A stretch of 64,000 bases of DNA from Massilia aquatica. GTDB taxonomy: Bacteria; Pseudomonadota; Gammaproteobacteria; Burkholderiales; Burkholderiaceae_D. The notes under the pieces are model-generated. The model worked only from the letters and a program-made list of their open reading frames with translations. It ran no database searches and was not told where the DNA came from. This document shows, in pieces, positions 8,508 through 17,460 of the stretch. The position numbers were made by a program, and so were the translations under genes. The stretch is from positions 1 to 64,000 of the forward strand of contig NZ_VVIW01000012.1 of assembly GCF_011682045.1 (NCBI RefSeq), written 5' to 3'. Numbering within the stretch: the first letter of the stretch is position 1; each line of letters begins with the position of its first letter.

Positions 8508-8597
8508 AATCATTTTCGGCGGGCAATTCAATGCAGTCGGTAGTTGCGAAACGCACACATTATCGGCATGCGCCCATTCACGGCACAGGGATTATAA

Positions 8598-9641
8598 ATG
8601 GACATCTCCGAATTACTCGCTTTCTCCGTCAAGAACAAGGCATCCGACTTGCACCTCTCATCCGGCCTGCCGCCGATGATCCGCGTGCACGGCGACGTTC
8701 GCCGCATCAACTTGCCGCCGCTGGAGCACAAGGATGTGCACGGCATGATCTATGACATCATGAATGACGGCCAGCGCAAGCAGTACGAAGAAATGCTCGA
8801 GTGCGATTTCTCGTTTGCGATTCCGGGCCTGGCGCGCTTTCGCGTCAACGCCTTCAATCAGGAGCGCGGCGCGTCGGCGGTACTGCGGACCATTCCATCG
8901 AAAATCCTGAGCCTGGAAGACCTGAACGCGCCGCGCATTTTCGCCGACCTGGCGATGCGTCCGCGCGGCCTGGTGCTGGTCACCGGCCCGACCGGTTCGG
9001 GCAAGTCGACCACCCTGGCGGCGATGGTCAACCATCTCAACGAAAACGAGTATGGCCACATCCTGACCATTGAAGACCCGATCGAATTCGTGCACGACTC
9101 GAAGAAGTGCCTGATCAACCAGCGCGAAGTCGGCCCGCACACGCTCTCGTTCAACAACGCACTGCGCTCGGCGCTGCGCGAAGATCCGGACTGCATCCTG
9201 GTGGGCGAGCTGCGCGACCTGGAAACCATCCGCCTGGCCCTGTCGGCCGCGGAAACGGGCCACCTTGTGTTCGGCACCTTGCACACCTCCTCGGCCGCCA
9301 AGACCATCGACCGTATCGTCGACGTGTTCCCGTCCGAAGAAAAGGAGATGGTGCGCGCGATGCTGTCCGAATCGCTGCAGGCGGTGGTCTCGCAGACGCT
9401 GCTCAAGACCAAGGATGGCTCGGGCCGCGTGGCCGCGCACGAAATCATGATCGGCACGCCGGCGATCCGCAACCTGATTCGCGAAGCGAAGATCGCGCAG
9501 ATGTACTCCGCGATCCAGACCGGCAGCTCGGTCGGCATGCAAACGCTGGACCAGAACCTGACCGATCTGGTTCGCCGCAACGTCATTTCCGGCGCTGCTG
9601 CGCGTTCGGCCGCCAAAACGCCGGAAAACTTCCCCGGCTAA
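8598..9641 (+). CDS. pilT: Twitching motility retraction ATPase PilT
   Basis: 347 aa hexameric ATPase that powers type IV pilus retraction. It shows Walker A GPTGSGKST, Asp box LTIEDPIEF, Walker B CILVGELRD, His box TGHLVFGTLHTSSA and the AIRNLIRE motif that is required for retraction in PilT. An AGGGA precedes the start. pilU follows 15 bases downstream, the canonical arrangement. Length and motifs are complete. Confidence 0.98.
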   Translation: MDISELLAFSVKNKASDLHLSSGLPPMIRVHGDVRRINLPPLEHKDVHGMIYDIMNDGQRKQYEEMLECDFSFAIPGLARFRVNAFNQERGASAVLRTIPSKILSLEDLNAPRIFADLAMRPRGLVLVTGPTGSGKSTTLAAMVNHLNENEYGHILTIEDPIEFVHDSKKCLINQREVGPHTLSFNNALRSALREDPDCILVGELRDLETIRLALSAAETGHLVFGTLHTSSAAKTIDRIVDVFPSEEKEMVRAMLSESLQAVVSQTLLKTKDGSGRVAAHEIMIGTPAIRNLIREAKIAQMYSAIQTGSSVGMQTLDQNLTDLVRRNVISGAAARSAAKTPENFPG

Positions 9642-9656
9642 TTTTTAGGATATTTA

Positions 9657-10793
9657 ATGGAACGCGACCAGGCCTCAAAATTCATGTTCGATCTGCTGCG
9701 TCTGATGACCAGCAAGAACGGCTCGGACTTGTTCATCACCGCCGGCTTCCCGCCGGCGATCAAGATCGACGGCAAGATCACGCCGGTGTCGTCGCAGCCG
9801 CTCACGCCGGCCCACACCGCCGACCTGGCGCGCTCGATCATGAGTGACAAGCAGACCGCCGGCTTCGAACTGACCAAGGAAGCGAACTTCGCGATCAGTC
9901 CGGGCGACCTGGGACGCTTCCGCGTCTCCACCTTCATCCAGATGAGTTCCGTCGGCATGGTCCTGCGGACCATCACCACCGCCATTCCGCGCCTGGAAGA
10001 CCTGGGCCTGCCCGAGGTCCTGAAAGACATCGTGATGACCAAGCGTGGCCTGGTGATCATGGTCGGCGCGACCGGTTCGGGTAAATCGACGACCATGGCC
10101 GCGATGGTCGGGCACCGCAACGAAAACAGCTACGGGCATATCATCACGATTGAAGACCCGGTCGAATACGTCCACCCGCACAAGAACTGCGTGATCACGC
10201 AACGCGAAGTGGGCGTGGACACCGACTCGTTCGAAATCGCGCTGAAAAACTCGCTGCGCCAGGCGCCGGACGTGATCCAGATCGGCGAGATCCGCGACCG
10301 CGAAACGATGGAACACGCGATCGCCTTCGCCGAAACCGGTCACCTGTGCATGGCCACCCTGCACGCCAACAGCGCCAACCAGGCGCTCGACCGCATCATC
10401 AACTTCTTCCCCGAAGAGCGCCGCCAGCAGCTGCTGATGGACTTGTCGCTGAACTTGAAGGGCATGGTATCGCAGCGCCTGATTCCGATGAAGGAAGCCA
10501 AGGGCCGCTGCGTGGCGATCGAGATCATGCTCAACTCCCCGCTCATTTCGGACCTGATTTTCAAGGGCGATGTGCACGAGATCAAGGAGATCATGAAGAA
10601 GTCGCGCGAGCTGGGCATGCAGACCTTCGACCAGGCGCTGTTCGACCTGCACGAAGCCGACAAGATCACCTACGAAGACGCGCTGCGCAACGCCGACTCG
10701 GTCAATGACCTGCGCCTGAACATCAAGTTGAACGGCAAGGAAGCGAAGAACCGCGACCTGTCGGCCGGTACCGAGCACCTGGGCATCGTGTGA
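9657..10793 (+). CDS. pilU: Type IV pilus retraction ATPase PilU
   Basis: 378 aa PilT-dependent retraction ATPase. Walker A is GATGSGKST, Asp box ITIEDPVEY, Walker B VIQIGEIRD, His box TGHLCMATLHANSANQ. It follows pilT by 15 bp, preceded by AGGA. Its stop overlaps the GTG of the glutathione peroxidase gene. A second, PilU-like paralogue occurs at 85-1257; the two share long identical stretches but differ in the N-terminal domain and C-terminus. Confidence 0.97.
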   Translation: MERDQASKFMFDLLRLMTSKNGSDLFITAGFPPAIKIDGKITPVSSQPLTPAHTADLARSIMSDKQTAGFELTKEANFAISPGDLGRFRVSTFIQMSSVGMVLRTITTAIPRLEDLGLPEVLKDIVMTKRGLVIMVGATGSGKSTTMAAMVGHRNENSYGHIITIEDPVEYVHPHKNCVITQREVGVDTDSFEIALKNSLRQAPDVIQIGEIRDRETMEHAIAFAETGHLCMATLHANSANQALDRIINFFPEERRQQLLMDLSLNLKGMVSQRLIPMKEAKGRCVAIEIMLNSPLISDLIFKGDVHEIKEIMKKSRELGMQTFDQALFDLHEADKITYEDALRNADSVNDLRLNIKLNGKEAKNRDLSAGTEHLGIV

Positions 10794-11275
10794 CGGGGGC
10801 GCTCGACTTCAAGGCTGCCGATATTGCGGGCATGCCGGTGGACCTGGCCATGTACAAGGGCCAGGTGGTGCTGGTCGTGAACACCGCCAGCGAGTGCGGC
10901 TTCACCAAGCAGTACAAGGGCCTTGAAGTCGTGTACCAGCAGTTCCGCGACAAGGGCGTGGCGGTGCTGGGTTTTCCGTGCAATCAGTTCGGCGGACAGG
11001 AGCCCGGCAGCGAAAGCGAGATCGGCGCCTTCTGCGAAAAGAACTTTGGCGTGACGTTTCCGCTGTTTGCCAAGGTTGACGTCAATGGCGAGAATGCGCA
11101 TCCGCTGTTCCAGCATCTGAAAAAAGCGGCGCCCGGCTTGCTGGGCACCGAACGCATCAAATGGAACTTCACCAAGTTCCTGATCGGGAAAGACGGCAGC
11201 GTCTACAAGCGCTACGCGCCGGCGACCAAGCCGGAAGAACTGGTGGCCGATATCGAAAAGCTGCTGGGGAAATAG
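10790..11275 (+). CDS. Glutathione peroxidase family protein
   Basis: 161 aa thioredoxin-fold peroxidase reducing hydroperoxides. The active-site region is NTASECGFTKQYKGL, with the peroxidatic Cys in place of selenocysteine. The other catalytic residues sit in GFPCNQFGGQEPG (Gln) and KWNFTKFLI (Trp, Asn). The start is a GTG overlapping the pilU stop (GTGA), so translation appears coupled to pilU. Bacterial members often use thioredoxin rather than glutathione. A functional link with OxyR regulation is possible but not shown. Confidence 0.93.
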   Translation: MTGALDFKAADIAGMPVDLAMYKGQVVLVVNTASECGFTKQYKGLEVVYQQFRDKGVAVLGFPCNQFGGQEPGSESEIGAFCEKNFGVTFPLFAKVDVNGENAHPLFQHLKKAAPGLLGTERIKWNFTKFLIGKDGSVYKRYAPATKPEELVADIEKLLGK

Positions 11276-11291
11276 TCCCGCTGTCATGCCA

Positions 11292-11337
11292 CCCCGTCGT
11301 ACCCGCCGAGTGCCGCCTTGGCGCAGGTACGATGAGG
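11292..11337. repeat. Dispersed palindromic repeat, copy 4 (short form)
   Basis: Matches the right half of copies 1 and 2 (CCGCCGAGTGCCGCCTTGGCGCAGGTACG) without the CATAGCACC module. It lies downstream of the glutathione peroxidase gene. Confidence 0.55.
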
Positions 11338-11495
11338 ATTCGACTTATTCAGAAAACAAATATCCTTCATCAAATAATGTGCTTACATAATTTACTTTGT
11401 GAATGACATCCATTCGAATTTGAAATTGGAGTTATATGTTGCATTGCCACATAATGCCTGCATACCAAATCAAAACACAACGAAAAAGGATCGAT

Positions 11496-11702
11496 ATGAA
11501 CATCGTGAAGAACATGGAAGCCGTCGTCATCGCCGCAGTCGCACTGACCTTTGTCACCGCCATGGCCTCGGCCGAAGCGCCGCGCGCCCGCGCAGTTTCA
11601 AACGCGCCAGCCGCCGCCGTCAAAGCCGACAGCGAGATGACCACCATCGTCGTCACCGGCAAGCGTCTGACCGCAGCACAGAAAGCCAACCTGGCCGCGT
11701 AA
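11496..11702 (+). CDS. Small exported peptide with TonB-box-like motif
   Basis: 68 aa from the ATG that follows AAAAAGGA (11484-11491). A hydrophobic N-terminal segment (VVIAAVALTFVTAMASA) looks like a signal peptide cleaved after ASA. The mature part ends MTTIVVTGKRLTAAQKANLAA. The string TIVVTGKRL resembles the TonB box/plug start of TonB-dependent receptors, but there is no barrel. It lies alone between an AT-rich upstream stretch and the glcF 3' end. Function unknown; coding status is supported by the RBS and signal sequence only. Confidence 0.55.
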   Translation: MNIVKNMEAVVIAAVALTFVTAMASAEAPRARAVSNAPAAAVKADSEMTTIVVTGKRLTAAQKANLAA

Positions 11703-11716
11703 GAATCAAGTCAACA

Positions 11717-12943
11717 TCAGGCCAGCGCCTGATCGATCAATTCGATCCAGTGCGCAACCGGCGTTTCCGTACCCGACTGGAGATGTGTCTGGCAGCCGAT
11801 ATTGGCCGACACAATGAGCTCCGGACCGGTGGCCAGCAAACTGGCCAGCTTGCGGTCCCGTAGTTCCTTTGACAGCGCAGGCTGCAGTACCGAATAAGTG
11901 CCGGCCGAACCGCAGCACAGATGGCTGTCCGCGCACAAGGTCACATCGACGCCGGCGGCACGCAGCACCCCTTCCACCTTGCCCCGTATCTGCTGCCCGT
12001 GCTGCAGGGTGCAAGGCGGATGAAACGCCACCCGCTTCGCCACTTTCCCTTTCAGCTTCGCTCCCAGTTCGGCCTCGAACTGCGGCATGATTTCGCTCAG
12101 GTCGCGCGTGAGCATGGCGATGCGCGCCGCCTTGGCGGCGTAGGCGCTGTCGTGCGCCAGCAGGTGCCCGTACTCCTTCACCGTGACCCCGCAGCCGGAC
12201 GCCGTCATCACGATCGCTTCGATCTGTCCGCGCTCGACCAGCGGCCACCAGGCGTCGATATTGCGGCGCATATCGTCCAAACCGCCATCCTGGTCGTTCA
12301 GGTGATAGCGCAACGCGCCGCAGCAGCCGGCCTTGGGGGCGGTCAGCAACTGCACGCCGAAGGCATCGAGCACGCGCGCCGTGGCCGCGTTGATATCGGG
12401 CGCCATGGTGCTTTGCACGCAGCCTTGCAGCACCAGCATCTTGCGTGTGTGTTCGCGCGTCGGCCAGCGGCCCGCGCTGCGCGTACTGGGCAGCTTGTCC
12501 TGCAAGGCCGGCGAGAGCAGTGGCCGGAACAACTGGCCCGCCTTGAACGCCGGCCTGAAAATCCATGTGCGCGGCAGCGCTTCTTTCAGCACCGCGCGCT
12601 TGATGCGTTCGGCCAGCGGACGCCGGACCCGCTCTTCGACCACGCGGCGCCCGATGTCGGCCAGCCGTCCGTACCGCACGCCCGAGGGACAGGTCGTCTC
12701 ACAGTTGCGGCAGGTCAGGCAGCGGTCCAGGTGGGTCTGGGTCTTGGCGGTGACCGGCGCGCCTTCGAGCACCTGCTTGATCAGGTAGATGCGTCCGCGC
12801 GGGCCATCGAGTTCGTCGCCCAGCAGCTGGTAGGTGGGACAGGTGGCGGTGCAAAAGCCGCAATGCACGCAGGCGCGCAAAATGGCTTCGGCTTCATCGC
12901 CGTCCGGCGTGCCCTTGATGAAATCGGCGAGATTGGTTTGCAT
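11717..12943 (-). CDS. glcF: Glycolate oxidase iron-sulfur subunit GlcF
   Basis: 408 aa from ATG 12943 (MQTNLADFIKG), overlapping the glcE stop as TGATG. It has two 4Fe-4S motifs, CVHCGFCTATCPTY near residue 27 and CLTCRNCETTCPSG near 79. Two CCG-type Cys-rich domains follow, with GCCGALRYH and LCCGSAGTYS. It passes electrons from the flavin subunits of glycolate dehydrogenase to the quinone pool. It is the last gene of glcD-glcE-glcF. Confidence 0.97.
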   Translation of the reverse strand: MQTNLADFIKGTPDGDEAEAILRACVHCGFCTATCPTYQLLGDELDGPRGRIYLIKQVLEGAPVTAKTQTHLDRCLTCRNCETTCPSGVRYGRLADIGRRVVEERVRRPLAERIKRAVLKEALPRTWIFRPAFKAGQLFRPLLSPALQDKLPSTRSAGRWPTREHTRKMLVLQGCVQSTMAPDINAATARVLDAFGVQLLTAPKAGCCGALRYHLNDQDGGLDDMRRNIDAWWPLVERGQIEAIVMTASGCGVTVKEYGHLLAHDSAYAAKAARIAMLTRDLSEIMPQFEAELGAKLKGKVAKRVAFHPPCTLQHGQQIRGKVEGVLRAAGVDVTLCADSHLCCGSAGTYSVLQPALSKELRDRKLASLLATGPELIVSANIGCQTHLQSGTETPVAHWIELIDQALA

Positions 12944-14010
12944 CAGTACATCCGTCCGGGATTGAAAACCTGCGACGGATCGAAGGCCGCCTTCAGGCGT
13001 TGATGAATCCTGGCCACGCCAGGGGCCAGCGGCTGGAACACGCCCACGCTCTTGTCGCCGCCACGGAACAAGGTGGCGTGCCCGCCCACCGCCGTGACGG
13101 CGCGCCGGATATTCTGCGCCATGGTGGCGTCGGCATCGACCTTGAGCCAGCGCTGCGCGCCGCCCCACTCGATCAGCTGCGCGCCGCGCAGGATGATGGC
13201 GCCGGTGGTGGACGGCACCGACAACCGCCACAAGCTGCCCGCCCCATCGAAGTACGCGTGCCGCTGTTCGCGCAGAGCGGCCCAGAAGAGCGCGCCCTCT
13301 TCCACCGGTTCGCCGCCGAGCGTGCGCGCGGCTGCAATCACCGCCGCCTGCGCGCCCGACAGGCGCACCGTCAACACGCCCGCATGCCAGCAACTGGCCG
13401 AGATGGGCAGCGGCAGGCCGGCCCATTCGTTCAGGCGTTTGAGCGCGTCGATTTCATCCATCGCAAAACGCAGGGTGGTGTCGCACAGCGCGCGCGGCAG
13501 CACCTTGATGGAATGCTGCAGCATCAGCCCCAGCGTGCCCATGGAACCGGCCAGCAGGCGCGATACGTCGTAGCCGGCCACGTTTTTCATGACCTGGCCG
13601 CCGAAGGTGAGCACCTCGCCCTTGCCGTCCATGAGGACCGCCCCCAAGACGAAGTCGCGCAAGGCGCCGCTGCTGGCGCGGCGCGGGCCGGACAGGCCGC
13701 TGGCCACCACGCCGCCGATAGTAGCTCCCTCGCCGAAGTGCGGCGGCTCGAAGGCCAGCATCTGATTGCGTTCGGCCAGCGCCGCCTCGATCTCGGCCAG
13801 CGGCGTGCCGCAGCGCGCCGTGATAACCAGTTCCGTCGGCTCGTAGTCGACGATGCCGCTGTGGGCGCGCGTGTCGAGGATGTCGCCCTCGGTCGCCTGG
13901 CCGTACCAGTCCTTGCTGCCGCCGCCGCGAATGCGCAACTGGCGACCATCGCTGGCCGCCGCCAGCACCTGGCTTCTGAATCGTTCGATCTGCTGCACGT
14001 TATCTTCCAT
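12943..14010 (-). CDS. glcE: Glycolate oxidase FAD-binding subunit GlcE
   Basis: 355 aa from ATG 14010 (MEDNVQQIER). The N-terminal half is an FAD-binding PCMH domain (LRIRGGGSKDWYG; GEGATIGGVVASGLSGPRR). In the GlcDEF complex GlcE is the second, smaller flavin-type subunit, oxidising glycolate to glyoxylate together with GlcD. It begins two bases after the glcD stop and overlaps glcF, so the three genes are one transcript. The upstream in-frame extension of 82 codons overlaps glcD and is not used. Confidence 0.96.
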   Translation of the reverse strand: MEDNVQQIERFRSQVLAAASDGRQLRIRGGGSKDWYGQATEGDILDTRAHSGIVDYEPTELVITARCGTPLAEIEAALAERNQMLAFEPPHFGEGATIGGVVASGLSGPRRASSGALRDFVLGAVLMDGKGEVLTFGGQVMKNVAGYDVSRLLAGSMGTLGLMLQHSIKVLPRALCDTTLRFAMDEIDALKRLNEWAGLPLPISASCWHAGVLTVRLSGAQAAVIAAARTLGGEPVEEGALFWAALREQRHAYFDGAGSLWRLSVPSTTGAIILRGAQLIEWGGAQRWLKVDADATMAQNIRRAVTAVGGHATLFRGGDKSVGVFQPLAPGVARIHQRLKAAFDPSQVFNPGRMY

Positions 14011-14012
14011 GG

Positions 14013-15494
14013 TCAAAAACGCGGCAGGCCGGCGAATGGCAGCACGCCGCCGGAAACGCGCATCTTGCCGAATTCGGCGCAGCGGTTCAGGGTGGGAATG
14101 GCCTTGTCGGGATTGAGCAGGTGCCCGGTGTCGAAGGCGCGCTTGACGGCGAAGAAGGCATCGAGTTCGGCGCGCGTGAACTGGATGCACATCGAATTGA
14201 TCTTTTCCTTGCCCACGCCATGCTCGCCGGTGATGGTGCCGCCCACTTCCACGCACAGCGCCAGAATGTCGGCGCCAAAGGCTTCGGCGCGGTCGAATTC
14301 GCCGGGCTGGTTGGCGTCGAACAGGATCAGGGGATGCAGGTTGCCGTCGCCGGCGTGGAACACGTTGGCGCAGCGCAGGCCGTGGGTGACCTCCATCTGC
14401 GCGATCCCTGTGAGCACCTGCGCCAGGTTCTTGCGCGGGATGGTGCCGTCCATGCAGTAGTAGTCGGGCGAAATGCGGCCCGCCGCCGGAAAAGCGTTCT
14501 TGCGGCCCGACCAGAAGCGCAGGCGTTCGGCCTCGCTCTGCGACACCGCAATGGCGCTGGCGCCCGCCGCTTGCAGCACCGCCGTCATGCGTTCGATTTC
14601 CTCGTCCACTTCAAGGTGGGTGCCGTCCGCTTCGCACAGCAGAATGGCGGCGGCGTCGGTGTCGTAGCCGGCGCGCACGAACGGTTCGACCATGCGCGAC
14701 GAGGTCTGGTCCATCATCTCCAGCCCCGCCGGAATGATGCCGGCGGCGATCACGCTGGCCACCGCGTTCCCGCCCGTGACCACATTGTCGAACGAGGCCA
14801 TGATCACGCGCGCGGTGGCCGGCTTAGGGATCAGCCGCACCGTTACTTCGGTGACGATGCCCAGCATGCCCTCGGAGCCGATAAACACGGCCAGCAGGTC
14901 GAGGCCGGGGGCGTCGAGCGCTTCGCCGCCCAGTTCGATGATGTCGCCGTCGATGGTGGCCACGCGCACGCGCAGCACGTTATGCACGGTGAGTCCGTAT
15001 TTGAGGCAATGCACGCCGCCGGAATTCTCGGCCACGTTGCCGGCGATGGTGCAGGCGATCTGGGAAGACGGATCGGGCGCGTAGTACAAGCCGTGCGATG
15101 CGGCCGCATCCGAAATGGCCAGGTTGCGCACGCCCGGCTGCACCACCGCCAGGCGCGCGTACGGTTCCATGCGCACGATGCGGTTCATGCGCGCGGTCGA
15201 CAGCACCACGCCGTCGGCGATCGGCAGCGCCCCGCCCGACAAGCCGGTACCAGCGCCGCGCGGCACGATCGGCACATTCAGCTCGCGGCATACGTTCAGG
15301 ATCGCCAGTACCTGTTCCTCGTCGTCCGGCAGGGTGACGATCATCGGCAACTGGCGGTAGGCGGCCAGGCCATCGCACTCGTAGGGGCGCGTATCTTCGG
15401 GGTCGGACAGCACGCAGCGTTCCGGCAGCACCGCCAATAGCGCCTGGGCGACCTGGCGGCGGCGTTGGGGATCGATGGGGAGGGAGGCGGACAT
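14013..15494 (-). CDS. glcD: Glycolate oxidase FAD-linked subunit GlcD
   Basis: 493 aa FAD-linked oxidase, first gene of the glycolate dehydrogenase operon. The FAD-binding signature is VPRGAGTGLSGGALP, with NVAENSGGVHCLKYG and the C-terminal HAGDGNLHPLI and TGEHGVGKEKI motifs. Together they identify the GlcD/D-lactate dehydrogenase family; the following glcE and glcF make it glycolate oxidase. It is divergent from the cobalamin adenosyltransferase gene across a 73-bp gap. No glcC-type regulator is adjacent. Confidence 0.96.
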   Translation of the reverse strand: MSASLPIDPQRRRQVAQALLAVLPERCVLSDPEDTRPYECDGLAAYRQLPMIVTLPDDEEQVLAILNVCRELNVPIVPRGAGTGLSGGALPIADGVVLSTARMNRIVRMEPYARLAVVQPGVRNLAISDAAASHGLYYAPDPSSQIACTIAGNVAENSGGVHCLKYGLTVHNVLRVRVATIDGDIIELGGEALDAPGLDLLAVFIGSEGMLGIVTEVTVRLIPKPATARVIMASFDNVVTGGNAVASVIAAGIIPAGLEMMDQTSSRMVEPFVRAGYDTDAAAILLCEADGTHLEVDEEIERMTAVLQAAGASAIAVSQSEAERLRFWSGRKNAFPAAGRISPDYYCMDGTIPRKNLAQVLTGIAQMEVTHGLRCANVFHAGDGNLHPLILFDANQPGEFDRAEAFGADILALCVEVGGTITGEHGVGKEKINSMCIQFTRAELDAFFAVKRAFDTGHLLNPDKAIPTLNRCAEFGKMRVSGGVLPFAGLPRF

Positions 15495-15567
15495 GTCTTG
15501 ATTGTATGCGTAAACGCCGCTTTTGTCGTATGCTGGCTCATTATGATTCAGCTACGGGAAAACAATC

Positions 15568-16122
15568 ATGGGCAACCGACTTTCTAAAATCGCCACCCGC
15601 ACCGGCGACAACGGCACCACCGGCCTCGGTGACGGCAGCCGCACCGAAAAAGACAGCGTGCGCGTACACACCCTGGGCGAAGTGGACGAACTCAATTCCT
15701 TCGTCGGCCTGCTGCTGTGCGAAGACATGCCGGCCGAGCTGCGCGAAGAGCTGGTCTCGATCCAGCACGACCTGTTCGACCTGGGCGGCGAGATCTGCAT
15801 CCCCGGTTACACCCTGATCACCGACGAGCATGTGGCGCGGCTGGACGATCTGCTCGAAAAATACAATGCCGACCTGCCGCCGCTGAAGGACTTCATCCTG
15901 CCGGCCGGCTCGCGCGCGGCCTCGATTGCGCACGTGTGCCGCACGGTGTGCCGGCGCGCCGAGCGCAGCATCGTCACGCTGGGCAAAACCGAGACCATCA
16001 ACGATCATCCGCGCCAGTACGTGAACCGCCTGTCGGACCTGATGTTCGTGCTCTCGCGCGTGTTGAACCGCTTTGCCGGCGGCAGCGACGTGCTGTGGCA
16101 GCATGAGCGCAAGCGCGGATAA
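15568..16122 (+). CDS. PduO-type cob(I)alamin adenosyltransferase
   Basis: 184 aa trimeric enzyme that transfers adenosyl from ATP to cob(I)alamin. The N-terminal ATP-binding motif is TRTGDNGTTGLGDGSRTEKD, followed by VHTLGEVDELNSFVG. The C-terminal RRAERSIV and NRLSDLMFVLSRVLNR motifs complete the family signature. It is transcribed away from glcD and followed closely by a DUF5329 gene. No other cobalamin genes are in the window. Confidence 0.95.
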   Translation: MGNRLSKIATRTGDNGTTGLGDGSRTEKDSVRVHTLGEVDELNSFVGLLLCEDMPAELREELVSIQHDLFDLGGEICIPGYTLITDEHVARLDDLLEKYNADLPPLKDFILPAGSRAASIAHVCRTVCRRAERSIVTLGKTETINDHPRQYVNRLSDLMFVLSRVLNRFAGGSDVLWQHERKRG

Positions 16123-16127
16123 TCGCC

Positions 16128-16490
16128 ATGAAAAGAACACTGATTGCCACGCTGGCAGCGGCACTGTTAAGCGCCGGCAGCGCGTTTGCAGCGGCGCCCG
16201 ACGTCACCCGCACTGAAGTGACGCGCCTGCTCGACGCCGTCGAAAAGTCGCAGTGCCAGTTCAACCGCAACGGCAGCTGGCACGACGCAAAAGAGGCGCG
16301 CGCCCACCTGCAAAAGAAGTACGACTATCTGGAGAAGAAAAAGCTTGTGACCAGCACCGAAAGCTTCATCGAACGCGGCGCCTCGACCAGCAGCATGAGC
16401 GGCGACCCGTATCAGATTCGCTGCCCCGGCACGCCGGCGGTGACCAGCGCCGCCTGGCTCAAAGCCGAACTGGCGCGCCAGCGCAAGTAA
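16128..16490 (+). CDS. DUF5329 family exported protein
   Basis: 120 aa. It has a clear signal peptide (MKRTLIATLAAALLSAGSAFA) and a short mature domain with LLDAVEKSQCQFNRNGSWHDAKEARAHL at its start and IRCPGTPAVTSAAWL near the end. The two Cys residues may form a disulfide in the periplasm. The pattern matches the small DUF5329 family of proteobacterial exported proteins with no known function. It begins six bases after the adenosyltransferase stop and abuts the next gene. Confidence 0.85.
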   Translation: MKRTLIATLAAALLSAGSAFAAAPDVTRTEVTRLLDAVEKSQCQFNRNGSWHDAKEARAHLQKKYDYLEKKKLVTSTESFIERGASTSSMSGDPYQIRCPGTPAVTSAAWLKAELARQRK

Positions 16491-17414
16491 GTGGGCAAGC
16501 GTCAGCGGGCGCCTGCGGCCTGGATCCGCTGGCAACCAGGCATCGGGCCCGACCCGGAAGCGCTTGCGCGCATGGCGACAACGGCGCGCAAACCCGCAAA
16601 AGTCATGGGCGAAGCGTGGTTCATGGGTGACGACCGGGCGATGTTCGATTATTTGGGCACCGTGCCGGTCGACGAGCTGTCCGACGAACAGCTCGACAAC
16701 GTATTGTCGGAGATCGCCAGCGGCACGCGCAACTTCGGCCACATGGATGAATGGGATGACTGGTTCGCTTACCTGCTGCACCGGCTGGTCGCGCTGAAGC
16801 AGGCGCCGTCGCAACGTCATCTCATCGAACTGCTGACGACAGGTTTTTTCATCCAGCATCCGCAGCGCGACGACGACACCGATTACACCAACGCCTTGCA
16901 GACGCTGGGACAGGTCATCATGGGGCCTTCGCGCTGGCGTGACGGCCGGCTGATCCTCGATCATGTCTTGAACGGCCCTCCCGCCGGGCCTTCGGAAGCG
17001 TGGGGCTGGTGGAACGTCGGCGGCGACCTGTCGGTGTCGCTGTTCTTCTGCCTGAAGTACCTTCATCCGCAACACATCAAGGAGTGGCTCGGGTCAGTCT
17101 TCGCCATCGGCGATCCGCACTGGCGCGCGCAGATACTGGTGTGGCTGGGCGCAACGCAGGCGTTATGGGATGACGGCAGCGCCTTCCCCTCCGACCTGAA
17201 AAACCAGCCGCCGGACGCGGGATGGACCGATTCGATGCTGATTGACGGCAAACTGGCTCCTGCATTCATCAGCGAAGAAAACCGCAGCGCGTTCAAGGAA
17301 GCATTGCGGCCAGTGCTGGCGCTGCAACTGGACGACTGGCTCGCATCGATCGCGCAGGTCGATTATCTGGAGATGGAAGCAGTGCCTTACATGGTCGGCC
17401 TGCACGATCTCTAA
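16491..17414 (+). CDS. Hypothetical protein
   Basis: 307 aa from a GTG directly after the DUF5329 stop; internal ATGs at codons 28 and 39 are possible alternative starts. It is an acidic, Trp-rich soluble protein with no signal peptide or membrane segment. Repeated helix-like units (FDYLGTVPVDELSDEQLDNVL; DDWFAYLLHRLVALKQ) suggest an all-helical repeat fold. Trp-rich patches such as WGWWNVGGDLS are notable. I do not recognise the family. Its adjacency to DUF5329 suggests co-transcription but not function. Confidence 0.7.
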   Translation: MGKRQRAPAAWIRWQPGIGPDPEALARMATTARKPAKVMGEAWFMGDDRAMFDYLGTVPVDELSDEQLDNVLSEIASGTRNFGHMDEWDDWFAYLLHRLVALKQAPSQRHLIELLTTGFFIQHPQRDDDTDYTNALQTLGQVIMGPSRWRDGRLILDHVLNGPPAGPSEAWGWWNVGGDLSVSLFFCLKYLHPQHIKEWLGSVFAIGDPHWRAQILVWLGATQALWDDGSAFPSDLKNQPPDAGWTDSMLIDGKLAPAFISEENRSAFKEALRPVLALQLDDWLASIAQVDYLEMEAVPYMVGLHDL

Positions 17415-17460
17415 ACACCTGGCGGCGCCATCATGAAATGAAGTTCGCGACAAGCGCTAG

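Noticed and set aside
12944-13426. N-terminal extension of glcF into glcE
   Set aside because: Overlaps the glcE coding region; the GlcF family start MQTNLADFIKG overlaps the glcE stop as expected for coupled genes.
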